In this document: in pieces, positions 43,208-57,356 of the stretch
Numbering within the stretch: the stretch's first letter is position 1
Layout: the number at the start of each line of letters is the position of its first letter
Program-made: the position numbers and the translations under genes
Notes under the pieces: model-generated
What the model was told of the DNA's origin: nothing
Seen by the model: only the letters and a program-made list of their open reading frames with translations
The model's database searches: none
Source: Geothrix edaphica
GTDB lineage: Bacteria; Acidobacteriota; Holophagae; Holophagales; Holophagaceae
Assembly (NCBI RefSeq): GCF_030268045.1
Contig: NZ_BSDC01000002.1
Coordinates: 496,001-560,000 of the forward strand
Direction: 5' to 3'
DNA: 64,000 nt

Positions 43208-44659
43208 TCAAACGCGGACGGCGGCCTCGTCGGCCGGGGCATGGTCGTTCAGGGCGGCGGCCACGGGGCCCGCCAGGAAGCGACGCACCTGGTCCCCGGC
43301 ACGGCCGGTGAAGCGGCTCGCATCCAGCAGGGCCGTCAGCTCCTGTTCCGTCATGGCCCAGGCGGGATCAGCGGCCAGGAGTTGCAGCAGCTCGTTGGGC
43401 CGGCCCTCGGCCTTGATGCGGCGACCCGCCTCCAGGGCCGCGACCCGGAAGCGCTCGTGAAGATCCTGGCGATCGCCCCCCCGCTTCACAGCCTCCATGA
43501 GCAGGACCTCGGCGGCCATGAAGGGCAGCTCCTGAGCGAGGCGCGCCTCGATCATCTTCGGGTAGACCACGAGCCCGGAGGCCACGTTGCGGAAGAGCAC
43601 CAGGATGGCGTCCGCGGCCAGCAGGCCCTGGCTGATGGTGAGGCGCCGGTGGGCGCTGTCGTCCAGGGTGCGCTCCATCCACTGGCTGGCGCTGGTCTGG
43701 TAGCTGGAGGGCATGAGCCCCAGCACGAAGCGGGCGAGGCTGTTGATGCGCTCCGAGCGCATGGGGTTGCGCTTGTAGGGCATGGCGCTGGAGCCGATCT
43801 GCTTCGACTCGAAGGGCTCTTCGACTTCCTTCAGGTGCTGGAGGAGGCGCAGGTCGCAGGCGAACTTGGACGCCGAGGCTGCGATGCCGCAGAGCACCTG
43901 GCCGATGCGGTCCTCAAGCTTGCGGGTGGCCGTCTGGCCGCTGACGGGGATGGCCGGGAAGCCCACCTTGGCGCAGAAGCGCTGCTCCAGCTCCTCCACC
44001 TTGTCCCCATCCCCCTCGAACAACTCCAGGAAACTGGCCTGGGTGCCTGTGGTGCCCTTCACGCCGCGCACCGGGGTGGTACGGATGAGATGGTCCAGGT
44101 CCTCCAGGTCCAGCAGCAGATCCTGGATCCACAGGGTGGCGCGCTTGCCCACGGTGGTGGGCTGGGCGGGCTGGAAGTGGGTGAAGCCCAGGGTCGCCTG
44201 ATCCTGCCACTGCGCGGCAAAGGCGGCCAGCGCTGCGATCACATCCTGGAGGCGGCGGCGGAGCAGGAGGAGGGCCTCCTGGGCGATGAGCAGGTCCCCG
44301 TTGTCCGTGACGAAGCAGCTGGTGGCGCCCAGGTGGATGATGGGCCGGGCAACCGGCGCCTGCTCGCCCCAGGCGTGGATGGCGGCCATGACGTCATGGC
44401 GCAGGGCGGACTCATGCTTCGCGATGGCGTCCAGGTCCACCTGGTCCTGGGTGGCCTTCAGCTCCGCGAGCTGGGCCTTCGTCACCGGCAGGCCTAGCTC
44501 GGATTCGGCCTCCGCCAGGGCGACCCAGAGCCGGCGCCAGACCCGCTGGCGGTAGAGCGGCGACAGCAGGCGCACCATGGACCGGCTCGCGTAGCGGCTG
44601 GCCAGGGGATGCTCGAAACGCTCCAGCTCGGGACCGTCGTGGGGCGGAAGGAAGGGCAT
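43208..44659 (-). CDS. purB: Adenylosuccinate lyase
   Basis: This 483-residue fumarase-superfamily lyase has the signature loop GSSAMPYKRNP and HLGATSCFVTDNGDL, and a catalytic His in GFTHFQPAQPTTVGKR (THFQPAQ). These are characteristic of PurB, and the length fits the human-like branch. It cleaves both SAICAR and adenylosuccinate in purine synthesis. The ATG at 44659 follows GGAG. It is divergent from glyA, with 118 bases between the starts, so the two one-carbon/purine-linked genes share a promoter region. Confidence 0.93.
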   Translation of the reverse strand: MPFLPPHDGPELERFEHPLASRYASRSMVRLLSPLYRQRVWRRLWVALAEAESELGLPVTKAQLAELKATQDQVDLDAIAKHESALRHDVMAAIHAWGEQAPVARPIIHLGATSCFVTDNGDLLIAQEALLLLRRRLQDVIAALAAFAAQWQDQATLGFTHFQPAQPTTVGKRATLWIQDLLLDLEDLDHLIRTTPVRGVKGTTGTQASFLELFEGDGDKVEELEQRFCAKVGFPAIPVSGQTATRKLEDRIGQVLCGIAASASKFACDLRLLQHLKEVEEPFESKQIGSSAMPYKRNPMRSERINSLARFVLGLMPSSYQTSASQWMERTLDDSAHRRLTISQGLLAADAILVLFRNVASGLVVYPKMIEARLAQELPFMAAEVLLMEAVKRGGDRQDLHERFRVAALEAGRRIKAEGRPNELLQLLAADPAWAMTEQELTALLDASRFTGRAGDQVRRFLAGPVAAALNDHAPADEAAVRV

Positions 44660-44777
44660 GGGAACTCCGGCCCACCAGTGTCTCACAGGCTCCGACCTGT
44701 GATCCGGCTCACGAAGAGGGCTCCATGCCGCCCGCGGACCGCGGCTAGGATAGGGGCATCACCCTGGAGCCTCCGCC

Positions 44778-46016
44778 ATGTACGAAGTGATCCGCTCTTC
44801 CGATCCCGCTGTGTTCCAGGCCCTGGAGCTGGAGGTGCAGCGCCAGCGGCACCACCTGGAACTCATCGCGTCGGAGAACTACGCCTCCCGGGCCGTCATG
44901 CAGAGCATGGGCTCCCACTTCACCAACAAGTACGCGGAAGGCTACCCGGGCAAGCGCTACTACGGCGGCTGCAGCCAGGTGGACATCGTCGAGAACCTCG
45001 CCCGGGACCGCGCCAAGCAGATCTTCGGCGCCGAGCATGCCAACGTGCAGCCCCACAGCGGCGCCCAGGCCAACATGGCGGTCTACCTTGCGGCCCTCAA
45101 GCCCGGTGACACGGTCATGGGCCTGGACCTGGCCCACGGCGGCCACCTCACCCACGGCCATCCCCTGAACAGCTCCGGCATCCTCTACAAGTTCGTGCCC
45201 TACCACGTCCGCAAGGAGGACGAGCGGGTGGACATGGACGAGGTCCGGGACCTGGCCCGGCAGCACCAGCCGAAGATGATCGTGGTGGGAGCCTCGGCCT
45301 ACAGCCGCACCTGGAACTTCCCCCTCTTCCGTGAGATCTGCGACGAGGTGGGCGCCCTGCTCATGGTGGACATGGCCCACATCGCCGGCCTGGTCGCCAC
45401 GGGCCACCACCCCAGCCCCGTGCCCCACGCGGATTATGTCACCACGACCACGCACAAGACGATGCGCGGACCCCGGGGCGGCATGATTCTCTGCAAGTCC
45501 CAGTATGCCAAGGACATCGATCGCGCCGTCTTCCCGGGTGTCCAGGGCGGGCCCCTCATGCATGTCATCGCCGCCAAGGCCGTGGCGTACCACGAGATCA
45601 TGCAGCCCGAGTTCAAGGCCTACAGCGGGCAGGTGATCCGCAACGCCCATGCCCTGGCCAAGGGACTCCAGGAGCGTGGCTGGCGCATCGTCAGTGGCGG
45701 CACGGACAACCACCTGTTCCTGGTGGACCTGCGCGACCACGACCTCCTGGGCCACGAGGCAGAGGCCTGCCTGCACCGGGCCGGCATGACCACCAACAAG
45801 AACGGCATCCCCTTCGACCCCAACCCGCCCCTCAAGCCCTCGGGCGTCCGCCTGGGCAGCCCTGCCCTCACGACCCGCGGCATGAAGGAGGAGGAGATGG
45901 ATCAGATCGCCCGCTTCTTCGATGTCACCTTGCGGCACCGGGGCGATGAGAGCACCTTCGCCCGCATCCGGCAGGAGGTCTTCCACCTCACGGATCAGTT
46001 CCCCATCCCCGAATAG
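44778..46016 (+). CDS. glyA: Serine hydroxymethyltransferase
   Basis: This 412-residue fold-type I PLP enzyme has [13 protein letters not shown] near residue 35, [10 protein letters not shown], and the PLP lysine in [14 protein letters not shown]. The length is typical of bacterial SHMT. It converts serine and tetrahydrofolate to glycine and methylene-THF, supplying one-carbon units, including for purine synthesis, whose gene purB is divergent from it. A strong intrinsic terminator follows 17 bases after the stop. Confidence 0.96.
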   Translation: MYEVIRSSDPAVFQALELEVQRQRHHLELIASENYASRAVMQSMGSHFTNKYAEGYPGKRYYGGCSQVDIVENLARDRAKQIFGAEHANVQPHSGAQANMAVYLAALKPGDTVMGLDLAHGGHLTHGHPLNSSGILYKFVPYHVRKEDERVDMDEVRDLARQHQPKMIVVGASAYSRTWNFPLFREICDEVGALLMVDMAHIAGLVATGHHPSPVPHADYVTTTTHKTMRGPRGGMILCKSQYAKDIDRAVFPGVQGGPLMHVIAAKAVAYHEIMQPEFKAYSGQVIRNAHALAKGLQERGWRIVSGGTDNHLFLVDLRDHDLLGHEAEACLHRAGMTTNKNGIPFDPNPPLKPSGVRLGSPALTTRGMKEEEMDQIARFFDVTLRHRGDESTFARIRQEVFHLTDQFPIPE

Positions 46017-46033
46017 TCCCTCCTGTCTCGGCT

Positions 46034-46070
46034 ACCGCCAAAACGCCCTGCGTTTTGGCGGTATGTTTTT
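46034..46070 (+). terminator. Rho-independent terminator of glyA
   Basis: A perfect 13-base stem (ACCGCCAAAACGC / GCGTTTTGGCGGT) with loop CCT is followed by ATGTTTTT. This is the clearest intrinsic terminator in the window. Confidence 0.9.
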
Positions 46071-46082
46071 CAAGGGGGGGAT

Positions 46083-46511
46083 GTGGTCGCTGACGGGCTG
46101 TTCGTGTATGGGTCCTTGCGGGAGGGCGGGTCGAGCCACGCCTGGCTGATGCGGACCCATCCGGAGGGGCTGACCCGGGCCTGGGTGGCGGGGCGGCTCT
46201 TCCACCTGCCGGCCGGCTACCCCGCCCTGGTGCCGGGACCCGAGCCCCCGGATCCGCCCCCGGGAAGGGGTTGGGTCCGGGGCGACTTCGTGGGCTATGA
46301 CGACGAGGCCGACCTCGACTCGGCCATGGCCGACCTGGACGCCCTGCTGGGCGTGGAGGAGGGCCTCTTCAGCCGGGAGATCCTCCCCGTGCTCCTTGAA
46401 AGTGGCCACCGCTACCGCGCCTGGGTCCATGTGTTCCATGTGGAACGCCTGCCCAGGCTGGAGCGGGAGGCCGTGGAGCTGCCCGACGGCGACTGGGCGG
46501 CCTACCTCTGA
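46083..46511 (+). CDS. Gamma-glutamylcyclotransferase-like (GGCT/AIG2) protein
   Basis: This 142-residue protein begins LFVYGSLREGG, the substrate-binding YGSL(R) loop of GGCT/AIG2-like folds, and a conserved acidic segment is present near residues 95 and 75 (EEGLFSREI). The start is GTG at 46083, preceded by AAGGGGGG. The reaction, cyclisation of a gamma-glutamyl or related amine, is family inference. It stands alone between two hairpins and is probably transcribed by readthrough or a local promoter. Confidence 0.78.
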   Translation: MVADGLFVYGSLREGGSSHAWLMRTHPEGLTRAWVAGRLFHLPAGYPALVPGPEPPDPPPGRGWVRGDFVGYDDEADLDSAMADLDALLGVEEGLFSREILPVLLESGHRYRAWVHVFHVERLPRLEREAVELPDGDWAAYL

Positions 46512-46513
46512 CA

Positions 46514-46545
46514 CAGAACAGCGCGGGCAAGCCCGCGCTGTTCTG
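46514..46545. terminator. Bidirectional hairpin between the GGCT gene and gyrA
   Basis: A perfect 15-base stem (CAGAACAGCGCGGGC / GCCCGCGCTGTTCTG) with a two-base loop AA lies in the 58-base gap between the convergent gene stops. It lacks a clear U-tract on either side but is well placed to end both transcripts. Confidence 0.6.
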
Positions 46546-46569
46546 CATATGCCGAGATCCTCGGTGGAG

Positions 46570-49176
<2,607 letters not shown>

Positions 49177-49230
49177 GGGTTTCCCGGTGTTCTACGTGGA
49201 ACTCTGCTCGACATCCTGCAAAAACAGAAC

Positions 49231-51801
<2,571 letters not shown>

Positions 51802-51849
51802 TCACTTGGTTGGGTTCGGTGGTGTGCGGTACGGTGCTGCGGGCGCCGC

Positions 51850-52983
51850 TCAGGCGGTGGCGCTGGTGGCGAAGCGAACAGGCATGAGGACGTAGCGGAA
51901 GCTGAAGTCCTCGAGGCTGGGGGACATGAACACCCCCTGGCCCACCTCGTCCTTGAACTGGTAGACCACCTCGTCGCCCGGGAGCCGCTCCAGCAGCTCT
52001 GTGAGGTAGTCGATGTTGAAGGCCAGCTCGAAGGGCTGTTCCTCGCCCGTGAAGGGCAGCGTGGCCTGGTTCACGCCCTCGTCGGGGTGCTGGAAGACCG
52101 TGCGGAGGTTGGGGAATTCGTAGAACAGGCGCACGTTCTTGTTGTAGTCGTCCTTTTTCAGGCCCACGAAGCGCAGGGTGCGGAGGAAGACCTCGCGGTC
52201 CATGATCACGCGCTTGGGCAGCTCGGCGGGCAGCACCTTCTCATAGGCGGGATAGTTGCCCGTGACGAGGCGGGTGCTGAACTTGAGCCCCGGCTGGTCC
52301 AGGAATAGCGTGGTCCCGTCCCAGCAGAGCTCCACCTCGCCCTCGTCACCCAGCAGGGTGGGAATGAGGTCCAGGGCCCGCTTGGGGACGATGAGCCGGA
52401 CCTCGTCCTTCAGCTTCGTGTCGCAGGGGACCTCGGCCACGGCGAGCCGGAAGCCGTCCGTGGAGACCACGCGCACGTGGTGCTTGGAGAGGTGCACCAG
52501 CACGGCGGATAGCGTGGGCTTGGTGGCGTCCTTGCTGACGGCGATGGAGCCCAGCTGGATGGCGCGCTTGAAGCGCAGCACGGGGATCTTCACGACGGGA
52601 AGCTGCTTGCCTGGCCCGGGCAGCTCCGGGAAGCCTTCGCCGGGCTGGATGTTGTGCTCGGAGTTCATGCCCTTGGCCCGCAGCCACAGGCGACCGCCGG
52701 CATCGGGGCACTCCAGGCTCAGGATCCCCTCGGGGAACACGCGGACGGTCTCGATGAACTTCTTGCCGGGCACGGCCATGGTCCACTCGCCCTGGCCCTC
52801 GCCAGGCACGGTGGCCTCGAAGGCCAGCTCCATGTCCGTGGCCTTCAGCACAACCTCCTTGGGCCGCACGTCCACGAGGATGTGCTGGAGGATGGGCAGC
52901 GTGACCCGGCGGTCCAAGGCGTGCTTCAGGATCCCCAGGGTGCGATCCAGACGATCCTTGGAAACCTGTAACTGAAGACTCAT
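51850..52983 (-). CDS. dnaN: DNA polymerase III beta subunit (sliding clamp)
   Basis: This 377-residue protein is the normal length for the beta clamp and consists of three similar clamp domains: the N-terminal LQVSKDRLDRTLGILKHALDRR, a middle FRLAVAEV, and a C-terminal VLMPVRFAT that ends close to the canonical MPMR(L). It is downstream of dnaA across the oriC-like gap, in the usual dnaA-dnaN order. Confidence 0.96.
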   Translation of the reverse strand: MSLQLQVSKDRLDRTLGILKHALDRRVTLPILQHILVDVRPKEVVLKATDMELAFEATVPGEGQGEWTMAVPGKKFIETVRVFPEGILSLECPDAGGRLWLRAKGMNSEHNIQPGEGFPELPGPGKQLPVVKIPVLRFKRAIQLGSIAVSKDATKPTLSAVLVHLSKHHVRVVSTDGFRLAVAEVPCDTKLKDEVRLIVPKRALDLIPTLLGDEGEVELCWDGTTLFLDQPGLKFSTRLVTGNYPAYEKVLPAELPKRVIMDREVFLRTLRFVGLKKDDYNKNVRLFYEFPNLRTVFQHPDEGVNQATLPFTGEEQPFELAFNIDYLTELLERLPGDEVVYQFKDEVGQGVFMSPSLEDFSFRYVLMPVRFATSATA

Positions 52984-52989
52984 GAATCA

Positions 52990-53197
52990 CCCTTGATGAT
53001 GCTGAAGCCCAGGACAACCTGTGGAATGACGTCTCAAAGCCCTATTCTACCGGAGTTTCCCTGCATGGGACAGGCTGTGGAGAGGCCCTGTGGAGGTGCG
53101 GAATCGGGCGGTCTGGCGGGTTCCCGGAAGCTGCGGAGGGGGCCTTGTGGATTGCGCCGGATCCCTCGATGTGGAAAACAAGACAACCCAAGCTTAA
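52990..53197. other. Replication origin (oriC) candidate with DnaA-box-like repeats
   Basis: The 214-base gap between dnaA and dnaN contains five TGTGGA-containing sites in the same orientation, related to the DnaA box TGTGGATAA. They are TGTGGAATG at 53020, TGTGGAGAG at 53076, TGTGGAGGT at 53089, TGTGGATTG at 53146 and TGTGGAAAA at 53170. The last two match seven and eight of nine bases. The dnaA-side end (53165-53215) is AT-richer, a candidate unwinding element. The dnaA-dnaN gap is a standard oriC position. Confidence 0.75.
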
Positions 53198-54580
53198 TCA
53201 ATGAATGCTGTTGAGGAGAGCCTGGACCATCCTGTGGAATTCGGGATCGCGCTTCATGCGCTCCCGCACGGAGTCGATGGCGTTCATGACGGTGGAGTGG
53301 TGCATCGAGAACGAGCGGCCGATGTCCGTGAAGGGCGCCGAGGCGATCTCCCGGGCCAGGTACATGGCCACCTGGCGGGGCAGGAGGACGGCCTGCTGCC
53401 GCGAGCGTTTCTTCATGAGGTCGGCGAAGGGGAGGTTGAAGGTCTCCGCCGTCATGCGGTAGATCCGCTCCGGCGGGATGGCGGCCGTGGGCTCTTCGCC
53501 GCTCTGGCCTTGGAAGGCCGCATGGGCCACCTCCAGGGTGGGCGGGATGCCGATGAGGCTGGCCTGGAAGATGACGCGGGTGAGGAAGCCCTCCAGGTCG
53601 CGCACGCTGCCCTTGGCCTTGTGGGCGATGAAGGTGAGCACGTCGTCGGGGATGGGCGGCACGTTCTTGAAGTCCGCGTCCTCGAGCTTCTTCTTCAGGA
53701 TGGCGATCCGGGTCTCGAAGTCCGGGGGCTGGATGTCCGCCGTGAGGCCCCACTTGAAGCGGGTGATGAGCCGCTCGTGGCAGCCCTCCAGGCGCTGCGG
53801 GGGCTTGTCTGAGGTGAGGACGATCTGCTTTCCGTGCTGAAGCAGGTATTCCAGGATGTAGAAGATCTCCTCCTGGGTCCGCTCCATCTTCCCGAGGGTC
53901 TGCACATCGTCGAGCAGCAGCACGTCGTTCTGCTGGTACTTCTTGCGCATGGGCTCGGTGTTCTTGGCCTTGATGGCCACGGTGAGCTCGTTGAAGAAGT
54001 TGTCCACCTTGAGGTACGCCACGCGGAGCCTGGGGTTGCGCGCCAGCAGGCCCTTGCCGATGCCCACCATGAGGTGGGTCTTGCCCAGGCCCGCGCCGCC
54101 GTAGATGAACAGCGGATTCATGCTCAGCGGCGTGGCGGCCTTGCCGTAGCTGTCCACCACGGCCTTGGCCGCGGCAAAGGCCAGCTGGCTGCCGGGGCCC
54201 ACGACGAAGCGATCGAGGGTGTAGCGATTGAAGAGGTAGGGGAAGGACGACGCGGTGGGCGCCTCCAGCGCGGGGTGGCTGCCGGACTCGCCCTTCCGCG
54301 GCGCGGCCTTCGGCTCGGCGGGGGACACGCCCGAGACCTGGAACACCAGCTGGAGATCCGCGAGCCCGCCCTGGGCCAGGGCATCGTTGAACTCCTCGGG
54401 GAGCTGCTGCTCGATCCAGAGCTTGGCGGCGGCGCTGGGAACCTGGATCCACAGGGTTCCATCCTCGACCTTCACGGGCGCGCAGGGGGCGATCCACTCC
54501 TTGAAGCTGGCTTCAGGGAGCTGTTTGGACAATCCAAGTCGGATGGTGTCCCAGAGGGCGGTGGGATCGGCGGAGCGCAT
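53198..54580 (-). CDS. dnaA: Chromosomal replication initiator DnaA
   Basis: This 460-residue protein has all four DnaA regions: domain I ([21 protein letters not shown] in parts: [12 protein letters not shown]), a short linker, the AAA+ domain with Walker [11 protein letters not shown], Walker B VLLLDDVQ and sensor LTSDKPP, and the DNA-binding domain IV with [17 protein letters not shown], equivalent to the GGRDHSTV signature. The ATG at 54580 is preferred to a longer frame because it begins domain I. The 234-base gap to rpmH carries divergent promoters, no gene and no obvious DnaA boxes. Confidence 0.97.
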   Translation of the reverse strand: MRSADPTALWDTIRLGLSKQLPEASFKEWIAPCAPVKVEDGTLWIQVPSAAAKLWIEQQLPEEFNDALAQGGLADLQLVFQVSGVSPAEPKAAPRKGESGSHPALEAPTASSFPYLFNRYTLDRFVVGPGSQLAFAAAKAVVDSYGKAATPLSMNPLFIYGGAGLGKTHLMVGIGKGLLARNPRLRVAYLKVDNFFNELTVAIKAKNTEPMRKKYQQNDVLLLDDVQTLGKMERTQEEIFYILEYLLQHGKQIVLTSDKPPQRLEGCHERLITRFKWGLTADIQPPDFETRIAILKKKLEDADFKNVPPIPDDVLTFIAHKAKGSVRDLEGFLTRVIFQASLIGIPPTLEVAHAAFQGQSGEEPTAAIPPERIYRMTAETFNLPFADLMKKRSRQQAVLLPRQVAMYLAREIASAPFTDIGRSFSMHHSTVMNAIDSVRERMKRDPEFHRMVQALLNSIH

Positions 54581-54814
54581 GGGTTCACCGGGTGCGGTGG
54601 TGGAGCGGCAGGCGTGGCGGGACGGCGCGCAGGCGCGCAGCTTCGGGGGCGGGCTTCGCACGCCCTCGGCCACGGAAGACTCGCGGGGAGGACCCCAAAT
54701 CTAGCACCCCGGGCGGTGGATGGGAGGATGGAAATGCCCTTGAGCGGCGCGCCCTCCGCTGATACCCTCGAAGGTTCGTCCTCCTCCCCGGGAGGGGACC
54801 CCCGAGGTGGAACC

Positions 54815-54949
54815 ATGAAGCGCACCTTTCAGCCCAACAATCGCCGCCGCGCGAAGACCCACGGCTTCCTGAGCCGGATGAAGACCAAGAACGGCCGTCT
54901 GGTGCTCAAGCGCCGCCGCGCGAAGGGCCGCCACGTCCTGGCGGTCTGA
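54815..54949 (+). CDS. rpmH: Ribosomal protein bL34
   Basis: This 44-residue basic protein [18 protein letters not shown]... is the complete bL34, including [13 protein letters not shown] at the end. The ATG at 54815 follows CGAGGTGGAACC. A possible promoter lies upstream (TTGAGC at 54740, TACCCT 17 bases on). It heads the rightward rpmH-rnpA-yidC-jag-mnmE unit, the standard order to the side of dnaA. Confidence 0.98.
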   Translation: MKRTFQPNNRRRAKTHGFLSRMKTKNGRLVLKRRRAKGRHVLAV

Positions 54950-54959
54950 CGCCCGTCCC

Positions 54960-55328
54960 GTGATCTTTAAGGGCCGCTTTCGCACGGTCCGCCACAGGGA
55001 CCACGCGGTGCCCGTGCCCCCGCCCCGGCCGCTGCTGGGGCGAGATGCGTATCTGGACATCCGCATCTGGCGGCAGGCCACCGGTTCCGGGCCCCTGCTG
55101 CTCGTGACCTCCCCCCGGAAGACCGGCCCGGCCGTGCGCCGCAACCGCTTCCGCCGCCAGGTCCGCATGGCCTTCCTATCGCTTTCCGGGCGCCTCGCCG
55201 GCCAGCCCTGGGTCGTCTGGGTGCGCCCCGCCCGGAGCGCCCCCCCCCTTGACCGGCTCACCTTCCGGGACATCGAGGATCAGCTCGGGCTGGCCCTGCG
55301 CCGTCTCCCCCCCACGGACACGCCATGA
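54960..55328 (+). CDS. rnpA: Ribonuclease P protein component
   Basis: This 122-residue protein has the RnpA RNR motif AVRRNRFRRQVRMAF and the SPRKTGPAV strand before it, the site that binds P RNA and pre-tRNA. It starts at GTG 54960, ten bases after rpmH. Sequence outside the RNR motif is divergent, as usual for this family. Its stop overlaps the yidC start (ATGA). No yidD lies between them. Confidence 0.92.
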   Translation: MIFKGRFRTVRHRDHAVPVPPPRPLLGRDAYLDIRIWRQATGSGPLLLVTSPRKTGPAVRRNRFRRQVRMAFLSLSGRLAGQPWVVWVRPARSAPPLDRLTFRDIEDQLGLALRRLPPTDTP

Positions 55329-56872
55329 AAAACCGCAATGTCGTCTACTTCGTCATCGGCAGCGTGATCCTGCTCGCCGGCCAGTTCTGGCTCAGCTCGC
55401 GCTATGCCAAGCCGGTTCCGGCCGCCCAGGCGCAAACGCAGCCGCAGCCGGCCCCCACCGAGGCCGCCAAGCCTCAGGCTCCCACCCCGACCCCCGCCGC
55501 CCAGGGCGCGGTCCAGCCCGGGACCAAGGCTGCGGATCCGACCGCCACCCATACCCTGGCCACGGCGGACTTCCGCCTGACCTGGCAGGTGGCCACGGGC
55601 GCGCTGAAGCAGGCCACCTGGCTCCAGGACGGCACCCCGTTCTTCCCGGACACCTTCGCGGGCCTGGGCGCCTTCCAGGGCGCGGGCTTCGAGACCGTGC
55701 GCGAAGAGAAGGAGGCGGCGGGCACCAGCGTCATCTTCGAGAACGCCGCCGGAGATCGCCTGACCTACCACGTGCCCCCGAAGGGCTTCGAGCTCCGCGT
55801 GGAGGGGCTCTCCCCCCGGAACGCCGCCCTCCAGCTGGTCGCCAACCCCACCAGCGACGAGCCCGTGAAGCACCTGGGCCGCGTCTTCACCCTCTCCGAG
55901 AAGTCCGTCGAGGCCGTGACCTGGGCCGAGATGCTGCATGACCCCTTCTTCAGCTTCCTGGGCGCCAAGCGCAAGGAGCTTCCGCCCTCCGCCGCCCGCC
56001 TGGGCCTGGACGCGGGCGTGGAGAAGGACGCCAAGAGCCAGCGCAACCACTACTTCGCCGCCCTCTGGAAGCTCCCCCGCCCCGCGGGTCGCGATACCTC
56101 GGGCTACCAGCTGCTGCCCGAGGGCGGCCGCCTGGACGCCGCGCTCTACCTGGGCCCCAAGCAGGCGGAGCCGCTGCTGGCCTTCGAGAAGCCCTTCACG
56201 CGGGTCATCGACTACGGCTTCTTCGGCGCCGTGGCCCAGCTGCTCTTCTGGGTGCTCCGCATGGTCTACCGCGTGGTGGGCAACTGGGGCTGGGCCATCG
56301 TGCTCTTCACGGTGATCATCCGCCTGGCCACCTGGCACCTGAACACCAAGCAGACCATCTCCATGCTCCGCATGAAGGACTTCGAGCCGCACCAGAAGGC
56401 CCTCCAGGCCAAGTACGAGAAGTTCGGCGGCGACATGACCAAGAAGGCCGAGATGCAGAAGGAGCTCATGGAGCTCTACAAGAAGAACGGCCACAACCCC
56501 ATGGGCGGCTGCCTGCCCATGCTGCTCCAGATGCCCATCTTCCTGGCCCTCTGGTCCATGCTGAACGCCGTCTTCGAGCTGCGCCACGCGCCCTTCTTCG
56601 GCTGGATCGTCGACCTGTCCGCCAAGGATCCCTATTACATCTTCCCGGTGCTCATGGGCGCGTCCATGTTCGCCCAGCAGGCCATGACGCCCGCCGTGGG
56701 GGATCCCGCCCAGCGCAAGATGATGCTGGTCCTCATGCCCGCCATGATGACCTTCTTCTTCGCGCAGAGCCCCGCCGGGCTTACGATCTACTACTTCGTG
56801 TTCAACATGATCGGCCTCGCCCAGACCTGGTGGATCATGCGGTCCTACCAGCCCCAGCCCATCAAGGTGTAG
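55325..56872 (+). CDS. yidC: Membrane protein insertase YidC
   Basis: This 515-residue protein has the gram-negative form: an N-terminal helix (NVVYFVIGSVILLAGQFWL), a long Pro/Gln/Ala linker, a periplasmic beta-supersandwich (about residues 75-290) and the five-helix insertase core from about residue 300. The core includes WGWAIVLFTVIIRLATWHL with the conserved hydrophilic-groove Arg and a KKNGHNPMGGCLPMLLQMPIF region (core NPMGGCLP). It inserts inner-membrane proteins with or without SecYEG. It overlaps rnpA by four bases. Confidence 0.96.
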   Translation: MKNRNVVYFVIGSVILLAGQFWLSSRYAKPVPAAQAQTQPQPAPTEAAKPQAPTPTPAAQGAVQPGTKAADPTATHTLATADFRLTWQVATGALKQATWLQDGTPFFPDTFAGLGAFQGAGFETVREEKEAAGTSVIFENAAGDRLTYHVPPKGFELRVEGLSPRNAALQLVANPTSDEPVKHLGRVFTLSEKSVEAVTWAEMLHDPFFSFLGAKRKELPPSAARLGLDAGVEKDAKSQRNHYFAALWKLPRPAGRDTSGYQLLPEGGRLDAALYLGPKQAEPLLAFEKPFTRVIDYGFFGAVAQLLFWVLRMVYRVVGNWGWAIVLFTVIIRLATWHLNTKQTISMLRMKDFEPHQKALQAKYEKFGGDMTKKAEMQKELMELYKKNGHNPMGGCLPMLLQMPIFLALWSMLNAVFELRHAPFFGWIVDLSAKDPYYIFPVLMGASMFAQQAMTPAVGDPAQRKMMLVLMPAMMTFFFAQSPAGLTIYYFVFNMIGLAQTWWIMRSYQPQPIKV

Positions 56873-56882
56873 GAGTTTCGCC

Positions 56883-57347
56883 ATGCGGAAGAGCGGCGCC
56901 AGCCTGGAATCCGTGCCCGAGCTCATCGCCCGCTGGACGGCCCACCTGGGCCTGTCTGTGGAGGCGAAGCCCGCGCCCTCGGGCGACGAGGAGGCCTTCC
57001 CCAACCGCCTGTCGGTCTCGGGCCCCGATGCGGGCTGGCTCGCCGCCGACCGGGGCGCGGGCCTGGATGCCCTCCAGTTCCTGGTTCACGAGGCCCAGGG
57101 CGAGCGCGAGGATCACAAGCTGGCCTACCTGGATGTGAAGGGCGCCCGCCTCTTCCGCATGCAGGAGGTCATGGCCATGGGCCGCTTCGCTGCCGAGAAG
57201 GCGCGGGAGCTGGGCAGCCACACCCTGGGTGCCCTGAGCGCCCGCGAGCGCCGCTGGGTGCACCTGGTGGTGAGCCGCGAGGAGGGCCTGGGCACCGAGA
57301 GTGAAGGCGTGGGCACCTTCAAGCCGGTCAGGGTGTTCCGGAAGTAG
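56883..57347 (+). CDS. Jag/KhpB-type KH-R3H RNA-binding protein
   Basis: This 154-residue protein has a degenerate KH region (GLDALQFLVHEAQGERED and YLDVKGARLF) and a C-terminal R3H domain in which ARERRWVHLVVS carries the Arg-x3-His motif, ending SEGVGTFKPVRVFRK. This is the short Jag form without the N-terminal Jag domain. The position directly after yidC is the classic one. It would bind RNA and affect gene expression or cell division, as in firmicute KhpB. Confidence 0.88.
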   Translation: MRKSGASLESVPELIARWTAHLGLSVEAKPAPSGDEEAFPNRLSVSGPDAGWLAADRGAGLDALQFLVHEAQGEREDHKLAYLDVKGARLFRMQEVMAMGRFAAEKARELGSHTLGALSARERRWVHLVVSREEGLGTESEGVGTFKPVRVFRK

Positions 57348-57356
57348 ACTGGCCCG

